From: Chlamydomonas sphaeroides
Lineage: Eukaryota; Chlorophyta; Chlorophyceae; Chlamydomonadales; Chlamydomonadaceae
Length of the DNA: 64,000 nt
Reading direction: 5' to 3'
Assembly: GCA_001662425.1 (NCBI GenBank)
Contig: BDDC01000422.1
Location: forward strand, 1-64,000
The position numbers and the translations under genes were made by a program. Below the pieces are notes generated by a model. That model saw only the letters and a program-made list of their open reading frames with translations, was not told the origin of the DNA and did not search any database. Below are positions 1 to 9,525 of the stretch, in pieces (within the stretch, counting starts at the first letter, position 1; each line of letters starts with the position of its first letter).

Positions 1-62
1 CCCGCCCCGCCCCGCCCCGCCCCGCCCCGCCCCGCCCCGCCCCGCCCCGCCCCGCCCCGCCC
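1..62. repeat. (CCCCG)n pentanucleotide microsatellite
   Basis: The window opens with an almost perfect CCCCG tandem array of about twelve units. It lies downstream of the last visible SDR exon, so it is probably intronic or 3' flanking. It is not the green-algal telomere unit (TTTTAGGG). Confidence 0.95.
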
Positions 63-90
63 ACCACCGTCCGCCAGCCCATGCTGTCTG

Positions 91-231
91 CTACCTTGGC
101 GGTGGCGTGGCCTTTGAGCTTGGGTGTGGCCCCCTCCCCCGCCGTGCAGCCTGCCCTTCACCGTCCCCCGTTCTCGTCCTTCGTCCCCCCTGCCGCTCGG
201 GCTCCCGGCTACTCTACCTTGGCGGTGGCGT
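91..231 (-). repeat. Duplicated splice-donor segment downstream of SDR exon 7
   Basis: Positions 214-231 (the end of the YATAK exon plus its GTAG donor) and 91-108 are the same 18 bases. The second copy lies in what should be the following intron. Confidence 0.75.
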
Positions 232-2165
232 AGTTGGCCTGGCCCGCGTTGCCGTGGGTGCCGCTGGTGGAGGAGATGTTGATGATGCAGCTGGGAAGGG
301 CGGGAGGGGCAGGGGCAAGGGCGGCAGAGCAATCACTTCACGCCATGCACACGTGCACATACTTACAAATCGCACATACGCACATTCGCATGCAGGTCAC
401 GCGCAGGCGACGCAGCTCGCACGCAGGCATGCGCCCAATGCGCAGCCGTGCTGTGCAGAGTCATGCTGTGCACGAGCCATCCCCCGCTGGACTCCGGTGC
501 GAGGTGGGCTGTGCCCTGTGTCAGGGCGCCGAGTCCCCCTGCCCAACCGAGGCGGCGCCCTGGCGTTAAGCGTGCCGTGGCCTGCCACGTGCCGCCCCCG
601 TCCTGGCACCTGCCGCCGCCATGCTTTCCCCAGCCCCACTGCCCTCCCCGCCCCACCGCGGGGCCGCCTTGCCGTCCCGGTCCAGCTCCTTCTTGCCCGC
701 GTCCCGCATGGCGCCGCTGGCCGCCTGGAGGTCGGGGCGCGGCAGGGCGCACACCAGCCGGTCCGCCGCTGAGCAACCAGCGCGGCACGGCCGCTAGCAG
801 CAGCGACGCTCCGCTCCAGCAAGGAGATCCCCGCCACGAGGGGCAGCACATTGTTTGCAAAAGGGCTTACAGCTGATGCCCGTACGCGGGCCCGCGGCAG
901 AGAATGTGTTTGTGGGGAAGCCCGCGGCGCCTGCCTGCCCGCTGACCTGGATGAGGCGGAACGGCGCTGTGCAGTGCACCTCGAGCATGGCGGCCCACTG
1001 CTGGGCCGTCATCTTGTGCACCACCCCGTCCCACGTGTAGCCTGGGGGTGGGCGACAGGAGGACGGGGGCAGAGGGAAGGGTGCGTGGGGTAGCGCCAGC
1101 TGTATGCCTTTCCCCAGCAGGAAGAGTAGGACAGCCCGAGGCCGGCCCCGCCCACCCGCGTTGTTGACCAGGATATGCAGGCCGCCAAAGGCCCTGAGCG
1201 CCTCGCCCACCGCCCGCTCCGCAAAGCCCGCCTCCGTAACGTCGCCCACCACCGCCACAGCGCGGCCGCCCGCGTCCTATGGCGGCAGCAGCAGGGGCAA
1301 GCATTGGGGAGCCTTGGGGGCGGCGCCGGTGGGCGGCTTGGCCCATGTGCCATGTAGGGACGGGGTATGGGATGCGATCATGTACGAAAGGTTGCTGTAC
1401 GGGCGTACGGACGCGTGTCGTACCTGGATGGCGCCCACAACCAGCTGCGCGGCTGTGTCGTCTAGGTCGCCTGGAGGAGAGAGGTTTGGGATGGGGCGCA
1501 AGGGAATGGCGACACGCGTGTGGGTTTCGGCGCGCAAGTATGGATGGACCCACAGGGTACACAGCGGCACCTGCTGCTGAGCCGCCAAGCCGCCGGCACC
1601 TAACAATCGTCAAGAAGGCTCATACAAAACTCTACGTTGGTTCGTTAGCAATGCTAACAGCCGCTGGCACGGCACTCACAGCAAACGATGGCGGCGCCGT
1701 GCGCGGCTAGCAGCTTTGCAGCGGCCTCGCCAATGCCCTTGCCGGCGCCTGCAAGGGTCGCCGTCGGGCGCCTTTTAGCCAGAAAGGAAGTTGGATTTAA
1801 ACTATTGCAGGTGAACGGTGGTTGTGGGTCGCGTGGCGGCGGGTGGTGCGACCGCTTTGGGCCCGGCGGAAGGGGCGACGGTTGGCTGTCGAAACGTCCG
1901 CCGACGTCAGCCGGTCGTGGCTGGCCTGTCTCGCCTGGGCATTGACTTGTGGCGCGACTTTCCAGGCGCCTGATAACGCTTGGTGCAGCGCACCTGTGAT
2001 CAGCGCGACCTGGCCCTCGAGCAGGGGCCGAGGAGCATCGGATGCCGCGCACGGCGCGCTGCGCAGGGCCGGTGTCGTTGCTGCGCCATCACGACCGCTC
2101 GTGCTAGCGCGCAGGTGCGATGCCAGCACCGCGAGGCGACGCTCGGGCGCGTTCAGGGACTGCAT
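218..2165 (-). CDS. Short-chain dehydrogenase/reductase, FabG/MFE-2-like (3' end outside window)
   Basis: NAD(P)-dependent oxidoreductase of the classical SDR family. Exons on the minus strand: 1994-2165, 1680-1748, 1424-1470, 1156-1276, 947-1041, 657-724 and 218-290. Phases agree at every junction and give 215 residues before the frame leaves at a GTAG donor. Visible motifs are the Rossmann glycine motif TGAGKGIG (about residues 57-64, split by intron 1), an acidic CDLDD after beta-2, NNAG (about 134-137), and the catalytic Ser198, Tyr211 and Lys215 (YATAK) with the usual 13-residue Ser-Tyr spacing. The Asn common in the active-site helix is His here (EVHCTAPF), as also happens in MFE-2-type 3-hydroxyacyl-CoA dehydrogenases. 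About 48 residues precede the first strand and are Arg/Ser/Ala-rich, consistent with an organelle transit peptide. The ATG at 2165 is the only good start. Substrate is unknown; fatty-acid or steroid-type oxo/hydroxy substrates are inferred from the family. The C-terminal third is missing from the window. Confidence 0.9.
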
Positions 2166-2571
2166 TTGGGGTTTTCCACGTTGATTGCAGACTTGTTATG
2201 CAAATATTTGCCAGCAATAGCCACTCAACGCATATAGCATAAAGTGTGCGCGTTCAGGGGCGAAAGCGAATTACCTCCATCGGCATGCCCCGAACGACAT
2301 TGGCCCCGGCCACAGCATTTCCTGCCGGGCGACTTGTCCTCGGCTAGATCGACACAAGACCCCTCCGTCCCCCACCCTGCTGGCTGTGTTCGCGGCGGTA
2401 CCATCTAGTGTTGCGCTTCCTCACGTTCCTCTACTCCGTTGCAACATACGACAGCTGTCTCGCCAAGCTCCAACACCGTGTCTTGCTACTCACTCACCTC
2501 GCTCATCGACGCTACACCGGCATCAATCGGCGTGCCTTCTTCACTCGTGGGCCTCAACTTAGCTCGCTACG
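2166..2571. promoter_or_regulatory. Divergent promoter between SDR and MIC19
   Basis: These 406 bases separate two head-to-head start codons and should hold both promoters and 5'UTRs. An AT-rich patch at about 2193-2245 contains ATGCAAAT and a TATAGCATAA-like stretch, nearer the SDR. No TATA box at a convincing distance from either ATG can be proven. Confidence 0.55.
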
Positions 2572-4493
2572 ATGCCCGGCCAAGGACATGAAGTCACCGT
2601 GAGCGCACATGGAAGCCCCAGCTCGCATCCGCCACCCTCCGCTTGCCAAACGCCCCCGCGCCGGCCGTGTTGCACTCCCCATCCTTCACGCCCTTCCTCC
2701 CTTCCTCCACAAAATCCCCGCCCGCGGCAGTTCACGGTGGGCCTGCTAGAGAAGCTAGGCGGCATCCGGAAGCACGAGCCGCCCAAGCAGCCCCTGCAGC
2801 AGCGCTCGCCCATCCAGTGAGCACGACCGGGGCGCAGCGCGCAGCGGCCCGCCGGGGGCCCCCTGCTTAATTGGACCAGCCGCCGCCCCGTCTGCGATGC
2901 AGGATACACTCCGGCCGCTGGCCACCGTGACCCACCAGCCCCTGCAGCCTTTCCGTCGCGCATAAAAGCGTGCGGTGCCGAGGCAAACCAGATGCACACG
3001 CAGCTTAACAGCAACCCGCATCGCCCCGCGCGCGCCCCAACCGCAGCTCCCATGGCCCCCGCCCTCCGCCCCCCGCCCCGCCCCGCGCGCGTGCCAAACC
3101 CGCCAAACCCGCCCGCCGCCTGCAGGCTGCCCAGCCGGCCGCCCATCTCCGCCGAGGCGGCTCGCATGGTGGCGCAGGACGCGGCTCTGTCTCGGCAGCT
3201 GCAGGTGGCAGCTGATGGATGGGGACAGGCCGGGGCAGGGCGGGAGGGTGACAGGCCATGGCCCCAGGGGACCGTGCAGACGCGCGCCTGGGAAGGGAGG
3301 CTGCCGTTGGACGGGGCGTCCGCTGTGCCGCGCCTCCGCATCTCTTGCCCCCCGAAGCCCCGCGCAGGCAGCGCTCGTGGAGGCTTGGGCGGCTATCTAA
3401 GAGCGTGACAGCGCGGCGCTTGCAGCTTGGCACGGTTTGCCGGCCATCCATTCCCGGCCCCCGCCGCCCGCCCCCTGCAGGCCACGCGGGAAGTAGCGGG
3501 TCTGTTGGTACGGCAGGAAGCAGCCGAGGTGGCTCGCATGAAGGACATGGCGGGGCAGCTGCTGGCGAAGCACAGGTGGGGCGGAAGGGAGGGGGCGAGT
3601 AGGGGAGGAGGCGGGGGAGAGCGTGGGGGTTTGGAGGCACGGCTGCGGCCTGGAGAACACGGCGGGGCAGCTGCTGGCGAAGCACAGGTGGGGCGGAGGG
3701 GAGGGGGGAAGCAGGCTAGGGATTATGCCGGGAGCAGGCGGCTTTGATGAGGGACGAGGGGGGTGAGCGAGCAAGAGGGCAGCGTGCGGGAGGACTCGTG
3801 GGGGCTGCAGGGCAGTACGGCCCGGGGGGCAAGGCCAAGGTTGCGTGCAGCAAGGGCACGGGGTTCAGGAGCGGCGCACCAGCTGCCGAATGGCGCCCCG
3901 AATGGCGCTCCCTTCAATGGGACCACCGTCCCACCCCAGCGTCCGCGTGTTTGTGCCGTGCCGCTGGCGCTGTTCGCCGCATCCTCTGCCTGGCACACAC
4001 AAACATGTGCCAGGGATGTTACGCTTCGTCATCTGCCATTGAAAACACACAAGCCCGCCCCCCAACTCCCCTAGACTTCCCCGACTTCCCCGCCGCTCTG
4101 ACCGCCCCCCCCACCCCGCCTGGCCCGCAGCGTGGCCGCCAAGCCGCTGCCCTGCCCGGAGGAGGCGGCCGCCTGTGCGGCATGCTTCCGCGACAACGTT
4201 ACGGTGGGTGGTTGCGTGGGTGCGGCCAGCGACGGTGCGCGCAAACACCCCCTCACGCACGTTTGATCTCATATAGCGGCTGTGCGCCGCGCACCGCCGA
4301 TGCCGCCTGCACTGCGCACCCGCCATCGCTGGCCCCTTCCCTCCTCTTCCATGCCCTAACCTCACCCCTGCCCTGGCGTACGCAGGAGGCGTGGCGCTGT
4401 GCCGGTGCAGCCGAGGCCTACCGGGCCTGCACCGCCGCCGCCTTTACGGCCAGCCGCGGGGGGCCAGCGCCGGCGGCGGCTGCGCGGGGGTGA
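2572..4493 (+). CDS. MIC19: MIC19/CHCHD3-like MICOS subunit with twin CX9C motif
   Basis: Predicted mitochondrial intermembrane-space protein of the MICOS complex, which shapes crista junctions. Exons: 2572-2598, 2731-2816, 3126-3204, 3481-3575, 4131-4203 and 4386-4493 (155 residues, all phases consistent, TGA at 4491). The C-terminus is a CHCH domain: Cys104-x9-Cys114, a ten-residue spacer, then Cys125-x9-Cys135, the same spacing as animal MIC19/CHCHD3. An extra Cys111 lies inside the first motif. A Lys/Glu/Ala-rich helical stretch (about 45-95) could be the coiled coil that precedes CHCH in this family. Cys pairs of this kind are normally oxidised by MIA40/Erv1 on import, so no presequence is expected. 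Residue 2 is Pro, so the N-myristoylation Gly of animal MIC19 is absent. The first exon encodes only nine residues. Other twin-CX9C families remain possible, but the helix-plus-CHCH order favours MIC19. Confidence 0.82.
3549..3696 (+). repeat. 36-base direct repeat duplicating the end of MIC19 exon 4 and its donor site
   Basis: Bases 3549-3584 (last 27 bases of exon 4 plus 9 bases of intron, including the GTGGGG donor) recur identically at 3661-3696 inside intron 4. Both copies carry a potential donor in the same relative place. Confidence 0.95.
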
Positions 4494-6666
4494 CGCCCGG
4501 GCAGGTGCTCGGGCAGGGCTGGGAGCAGCTTGGTGCGTGCAAGGAGGACTTGGGTTTCATGTTGGCCTAGGTTGGCTGGCGACGCAGGGCGGTTGGGGTT
4601 GCGGGGAATGTGGTGCGGGAGTGGGCACGGCTTGGTCATGATGTCACTGCGGTCCGGCACCAGGACCCTGCCGAGCAGCGCCCCATGCGAGCCGGGGGGC
4701 CCGCAGGGGTGTGGGCGGCAGTGGTGTGGACCGTGTGGGTTGCTACCGGCGGTGCAGCTGTGCTGGCGTACGGCTACGTCGGCAGAGGGGCGCCCGAGCC
4801 GTTGCCAGGGGGGGATGGAAGCGAGGGCTGGGCCCGAGGGTGATGGAAGCCAGGGCGGGGCCCGAGGGTGATGGAACCCAGGGCGGGGGCCTGTGCGGCG
4901 CAAGGCTGTCGGATGGGACTGGCCGGGTGGACGTAAAGCGCAACGCCTGGCCCTGCATGGCCCTGCATGGCCCTGCATGTTGGCTGCCTGGCCCTGCATG
5001 TTGGCTGCTGTGTCGGCGGCCTGGCGGCGAGCAACGGGTGTTGACGTGGGGAGCGGTGGTGGGTGCTCGGTGGCGTAGAGCAGCCATGGCTGTTGGAGGT
5101 GAGGGTTGCAGTCCTCGGAGTGAGGCGGCCGGTGTGGGCGGGGCAGGGGCTTTTGCGGCGGGGGCTGTCGGTAGGGCCCGCCTGACTGCAGGCTGTTAAG
5201 CGTGGGGGTGCAAGGCAACCCGCAGGACGTTCAGTGTGTCTGTGTTACAACCGCCGAGTTCCAGCAAGTGGGCGCTTGGTGCCAGGTTGCATTGCTGCAG
5301 CCGCAACACGCGGCTGCGGCGCTCTTGCAGAGCCCATGCAACACAATGCCCGCCGGCTGATAGACATGCACACAGACTCGCGCAGAAGCGGCCCTGAGGG
5401 GACCCAAGTAGGGCCCTCACGGCGTATACTGTGCAACATCGTTCTTCGTAGCCACTTCGGGCCGGGCCGCAACCTAACGCGCTGCTAGGGGCGCGCACAC
5501 ATAGAGCGACCGTGGCCAAACACCCGACCCCCAAAAGGACAACCAATGGGGCGCGACACTCGTCGAGCAGCGCTTGCCAACCCACGCCAAGTCGCGCCAG
5601 GGGCACGCGTTGCCCCCCTCAATGCAGCCACCGGCCCCAGTGCTGCTCCCGGCTTCCATGACAGCCCCAACACCCAGCGCCGCAACGACGAACGAAGCCC
5701 CCAGCCCACACCCACAACAACCAACTCGCAACCTTACCCCCAATATGCCATAGAACAGTGCAAGCGCTGGTGTGAGGTGAGCTGGGCACGAAACCGGAAA
5801 CCCTGCCACCCCTTGCGGCGGGGGCAGCCGCCCGGCCGCCGCAAACCCCAACCAGTGTTAGTCCAACAGCACACAGGATAGCCTCGTGGCTGCCACGACC
5901 CGAGCCGCGCTCGACATGAAAGAGCCAGCGCCGCGGCAGTTCATGCCCCGCGCCGCACCTGGCCCCCCACACGCGCGGCGGCGGAGACGATCCCCAACGA
6001 ACCCACCGACCTTATGCACCTGTTTGTGTCATAAATCTACACACGTCAAGCTGTGGCAGTGCCGTCACGGCACCGCACAGCAGCAGCGCGGCGCGGCGCG
6101 CTCGCGCTGAATGGACTTGGCTTCGACGTGAACCGATCACGGGCGCCGGCAGGCGGTCGATGCCTCCAAAGCGACCGGCATACGATGGGACGCCCTGCTT
6201 GCAAGTCTGAGGTGATCCAAGCGTCGTCCGAGCGTGAACCTAGGATAATAAGTGCGTGCGTTGGTACGTGGGCCTATGGGGGTGCGCCCTCATGGCGTGG
6301 CGACGGCTGTCAATGCCCACTGCCCCCGCAGCGCAGCTGCGGTGGCGGCAGTTTGCACTTGCGATAAATACATTTCCTCCGAGCGGCAACGTCCACGTTG
6401 ACCGGCGGTTGGCCAGCGCTGCAGTTGGAAGGCGCCTTGCGACGGCTCGTGGCGGCGCCGGCGGTCTAGGGCGGGCCTACGAGGCCTGGAAGACAGACTG
6501 GGGGAAAGGACTGCGGGGGCAGACACGAGCAAGGGCAAAGGGCCACAAGCCAGGTAAGCGAGAGTGCCTTTACGGACCGACCACACTCCTGTGCATCCTC
6601 CGTCAATAATTGAGGACGCAACGTTGCAACGCAGGGCAGGCCCTGTGCTCCCCACTCCGACCCACA
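4494..6666. other. Intergenic region between MIC19 and the SRCR gene (convergent)
   Basis: No supported gene. It should hold the 3'UTRs of both neighbours. Short tandem repeats occur at about 4825-4880 (a ~30-base unit, twice) and 4949-5000 (CCCTGCATGG-type units). A minus-strand TGTAA (TTACA at 5245-5249) may end the SRCR transcript. No clear signal was found for MIC19. Confidence 0.6.
5245..5249 (-). terminator. Candidate TGTAA poly(A) signal for the SRCR gene
   Basis: TTACA on the plus strand, TGTAA on the gene strand, about 1.4 kb after the stop. TGTAA is the characteristic poly(A) signal of Chlamydomonas-type nuclear genes. The distance makes this tentative. Confidence 0.35.
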
Positions 6667-7497
6667 TCAACAAGCCCCGACCCACATGACCCACATGGAC
6701 ACAACTGGCGGCGGCGACAGCGACTCCCCGCCTGGCAGCGGCGCCGCCTCGCCGCCCTCGCACACCACCGCCGCCAGCGCGCGGCACAGGCCGCGCGCGT
6801 TGCCTCGAAGCGTTGCGGCGCACGATCCAGACCCGGATGCCTTGTTGGCGGCCGCGCAGTGGACCTCGGTCACGTACTCGGCGGCGTTCAGCGCATCGCG
6901 GTTGGCAAAGACGCCGGGCAGAGGGCTACCGGAGGTGGTGAGCACGGCGGCGCCGCCGACGAAGCCAGCGGAGCGGCACGCGGCGGCGGCGGTCTCGTGG
7001 GACCACCCGGGCAGGCAGACGGGCAGCGCTGAGGCCGGCATCGAGGCGTCGGTGTTGGTAGGCGCGGCATCGGTGGAGGATGGGGTAGGGGCTAGCAGGG
7101 TGGCGAAGAGATAGGCGACGGTGAACGGGGCGGTGTCGTTGGGGTTGTGCGGGCGCCAGAGCGTGGCGTTGGGGTTGGCCGGGTCGGCCACGGGGACGAA
7201 GGGTTGAAGTACGAAGTCGCTGGGCGCAAGGCGGCTGCTTGTGGCGTTGGCAGCGAGCACGGCGTCGTCGATGGCGGGAACTGGCTTGGCTGGGGGCGAC
7301 CGAAGTAGGGTTGTAGAGAGGGTGACGGGCAATTAGTAAGGGGGGGCACTCGGGCGTTCGCAGACCCAGGTCCGAGTTTCGACCTTGCAGCCTTCTTGCG
7401 ACCTTCCAAGCGCACCTCGGCGCGCCGCAGAGCAGCCCAGCATCATAAGTATCATGATGAGGCCCGTTGCACGGTGCGACATGGCGTGGGTCTGCAT
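6667..7497 (-). CDS. Small secreted protein with one SRCR domain
   Basis: Two exons, 7416-7497 and 6667-7289, join in phase 1 to give 234 residues. The first exon encodes a signal peptide with the hydrophobic core GLIMILMMLGCSAA. The mature protein has NAT and NDT glycosylation sequons. It ends in a scavenger-receptor cysteine-rich domain (about residues 125-220) that starts VCLPGWSHETAAAACRSAGF. Six cysteines are visible, the number typical of group A SRCR domains. SRCR proteins are unusually common in volvocine algae, and their ligands there are mostly unknown. The last residues (MWVMWVGAC) are encoded by a dispersed CATGTGGGTC microrepeat, so the natural C-terminus could differ if an intron lies there. 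A second signal-peptide-like ATG ORF begins at 7712 in another frame and could be an alternative first exon. Confidence 0.72.
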
Positions 7498-7787
7498 GTC
7501 GGTCCCGAGTGCTTTTGCTCAGCCAAGCGCAATCTCGTTCTGGGGCTCAAGCTTAAAATGTTGGCTTGTTTGAAAAAGGCAGTCCTGCAGGTCAGAAAGT
7601 TGGTGAAGGGCTGTAAGTCGGTCAGCCGTCCACCCTTCAGTTGGGCCCTACACGCGAGCGAACGCATTGCAAGGACCACGACAAGCAGGCCGGCGCCGGA
7701 GCGGCGCCTCATCCCAGCGTAGGAGCCTCGAGTTCACACGTTTGACGCTGGCGTCTCACCAGTCACCGGAACGCTTGATTACCAACG

Positions 7788-7792
7788 TTACA
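7788..7792 (-). terminator. Candidate TGTAA poly(A) signal for the ARID gene
   Basis: TTACA on the plus strand. It is the nearest minus-strand TGTAA below the ARID stop that I found, implying a long 3'UTR of about 1.7 kb. Confidence 0.3.
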
Positions 7793-8718
7793 AGTAGAGA
7801 TAATTGCTGAGCAAGTAGGCGCCGAAGATAAGGCAATAAGCGGTGACAAGCAGAACTTGGGCTTACGAACGGCGAAGACTTCAGGATCGCTGGATAGCTG
7901 CTGCTGTGTGCGAGATATATCTATAGTGCGAGCAGATGTAATGATGTGTGGTATGGCGGTACCAGGTAAGAGGAGCCTAAATGCGCGCTTTGCCACGGCA
8001 CGTACCACGGTCACGGGCGCGACACCCACCCACCACCTCTGCCCTCCCCCCCGTACCTTTGCCCGTATAAGGGCAAGATACTGCAACTCGGGGCCCCTCT
8101 GGCAACCTATCCGCGTGCCATGCTGAGTGATTCTCTCAGCCATTCTCCCAGTTCCTTGGCCATCACGGCTCCTGCGGCCTCGGCCTCCTGAGGGGTTCAT
8201 GGTAGAAGTAGATGCCCAGGGCTGCTCGGTATCCTTCCCACGTGCCGTGCAGGGTGAAGAGTGGATGGTCCGCGTCCGCAAACATCATGTTCCGTTGTTC
8301 GCGTCTCTTGGCCAACTTTAGCCACCCAATAACACTGGCAGGCCCGCGGCTTGCTCAATCCTCCTCGTTCCCTCCCTCCTGCGTGGCGTCACCGTGCCCC
8401 ACCAACTGGCGTCATGCACCTTCCAGCGGCCCCGGCGGAGATGCTTGCACACGACGATGCCGTATTGCCGTTGCGCCGCGCGCTCTCCATCCGTTGCGCT
8501 GCCGGACTGCCGAGCGGTATCTGCCAATCTGCGGATTCCAACGAAGGTCAGCAACGGCCGCAAAGCTAACTCCTGGCTGCTGGGCTGTCTGTGAGCGGCT
8601 GGGGGCTGCTCCCACTACCCTTCCCAATGCCGGCACGCACGCCGGCCATACTGCCATGCATGCACCAGAGCGGCAGCGTGCGACCGCAGCGACAGCAATG
8701 GCCTAGCTGGCGATCATC

Positions 8719-8790
8719 TCATGTACCCTCCAATGACTTCCACACTGGTTTGAGTAAAATGGCCTGGCTGGTATGGTAGTGCCCCAGCCA
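8719..8790 (-). repeat. Degenerate copy of the SVEVIEGY-type dispersed repeat
   Basis: On the minus strand this segment matches the first part of the ORF at 56732-57403 over roughly 50 bases with small gaps. One frame reads TSVEVIGGYMR against PSVEVIEGYLR in the ORF, but indels and stops break it. A third relative lies near 51715-51770. Confidence 0.55.
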
Positions 8791-9525
8791 CCGGCGCGTC
8801 AGAGCCGTCGCCAGCGGCGCCTGGTAGCGTGGCAAGGAATGCGAGCCGGTCGCTATGGACACACCCACATGCCCCTCACTCCCCACCTGGAAAGGTGCAT
8901 ACCGGTACTGCAATACCAGAAGCCAACTTGACAACTGGCACGCCCCTGCCGTGTGGCCACGCCCTTGCAAGCCGTGCAATGCCTGGCGCCCATGGCGTCG
9001 CTGGCATGGGCTTCCCTGCATGTGGGCACCGTGCTGCCTTGGCGTACCGGCACTCGCGTTCTTTGGCACCGCACACGTGGCGCGCTGCACGCAGCGGCCG
9101 GGGCCACCGCGCGTGTGCGCCCTCGCTCCTCTCTGGCCACCCCCCGCGCCCGCCTGCAGCTCCCATGTCAAGCTGCGAGCTGCCAGCCCGACAGCGTCAT
9201 GTTCCAAGGCACACCCACCGCACAGCCCCGCAAGGCTATGGCTACCATGACTGACATGAAATCGCTAGGCCACACAGCACACCACCCCACACGCTCTCTT
9301 CATGCCCGGGCTGGCCGCCGTGGGCCGACGGCCGAGTGAACCACCGGTATGTGCCCCAAGGGTTCTGCTCGGCACTCCCAAGGTGGTCTCTGATGCAGGC
9401 TCACCTTGCATCGAGCCCACCCTTGCTTGGCAGCGACAGGCAAGGCCCGACAACCGGGCACGCCAGCAGCTAGCTGCCAGCGCCAAGCCCCGGTCAGGGG
9501 CGCTCAAATCCGCTGGCACTGTCAC

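Larger units (their letters stand above)
7498..9525. other. Intergenic region between the SRCR and ARID genes
   Basis: Holds the SRCR promoter and the ARID 3'UTR. TTACA at 7788-7792 (TGTAA on the minus strand) is a possible ARID poly(A) signal, about 1.7 kb after the stop. A degenerate copy of a coding-like repeat lies at about 8719-8790. I see no supported gene; the ORFs here lack splice structure and family resemblance. Confidence 0.55.

Noticed and set aside
1..62. Terminal CCCCG array as a telomere
   Set aside because: The unit is not TTTTAGGG and it adjoins a gene that continues out of the window.
1365..1395. GGATGCGATCAT resembling the 5S rRNA 5' region
   Set aside because: No 5S secondary structure or further conserved sequence follows; it is in an SDR intron.
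7452..7712. ORF starting MRRRSGAGLLVVVLAM with a signal-peptide look
   Set aside because: It cannot be joined in frame to the SRCR exon by a clear donor, and a better start lies at 7497. Kept only as a possible alternative first exon.
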